This document shows positions 5,485-5,543 of a stretch of DNA of 5,543 nucleotides, piece after piece (position 1 is the first letter of the stretch; each line of letters begins with the position of its first letter). The notes beneath the pieces were generated by a model that was not told where the DNA came from, did no database searches, and worked only from the letters and a program-made list of their open reading frames with translations. A program made the translations under genes and the position numbers. The DNA comes from Yoonia sp. (GTDB lineage: Bacteria; Pseudomonadota; Alphaproteobacteria; Rhodobacterales; Rhodobacteraceae): NCBI GenBank assembly GCA_028822885.1, contig JAPKCP010000216.1, positions 1 through 5,543 of the forward strand, read 5' to 3'.

Positions 5485-5543
5485 TCCGTCAAAATCCTTA
5501 GCAAACCGTAAATTTTGTTTCAGTTTTCTAAAACCGTCATAGT
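5485..5543. other. AT-rich non-coding tail
   Basis: This stretch is about one third G+C, clearly lower than the genes. It carries CCGTCA twice (5486-5491 and 5534-5539) and a small palindrome GTTTT-CT-AAAAC (5523-5534). No gene is seen in it. It may be an intergenic promoter region for a gene on either strand that continues beyond the window. Confidence 0.4.

Noticed and set aside
1..5543. CRISPR array, tRNA, rRNA, insertion sequence or defence system
   Set aside because: No regularly spaced repeats, cloverleaf, transposase motifs or defence domains are visible; the recognised genes are conserved housekeeping genes.

Overview
The window looks like chromosomal DNA from an alphaproteobacterium, most likely a marine Rhodobacterales (Roseobacter-group) member of moderate G+C. 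The case rests on gene content and order: an NDUFA12-type complex I subunit, a lone MlaD, a DUF2155 protein, a short alphaproteobacterial Aat, then accC and accB. The genus is not determinable by eye.

Layout. Positions 1-873 hold the 3' two thirds of clpX (the 5' end lies outside), followed 3 nt later by a RidA-family gene (877-1248) and a small AT-rich hairpin with a T-run (1247-1267) that may end this unit. After a leader of about 100 nt comes a second plus-strand unit: NDUFA12-like (1354-1740), mlaD (1752-2207) and a DUF2155 exported protein (2204-2563), tightly packed, the last two sharing an ATGA stop/start. A minus-strand unit reads toward it: accB (5028-4540), accC (4530-3184) and aat (3177-2527), spaced 9 and 6 nt apart. 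The DUF2155 and aat genes converge and overlap by 37 bp at their 3' ends.

Functions. The content is largely housekeeping. ClpX unfolds proteins for ClpP. AccB and AccC are the biotin carrier and biotin carboxylase of acetyl-CoA carboxylase. Aat marks proteins for the ClpS/ClpAP N-degron route. NDUFA12-like is an accessory complex I subunit. MlaD and the DUF2155 protein act at or beyond the inner membrane.

The stretch 5029-5543 upstream of accB is the only part not explained by a recognised gene. As I recall, related genomes usually carry aroQ here, and it is absent from this window. The stretch holds a stem-loop in the accB leader, a weak minus-strand reading frame that looks frameshifted or spurious, a perfect 12-bp inverted repeat abutting its ATG and burying a Shine-Dalgarno-like GAGGGG, and an AT-rich tail. 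I found no convincing new multi-gene system. The best second-look items are this inverted repeat region, the RidA protein lacking the catalytic arginine, and the lone mlaD.
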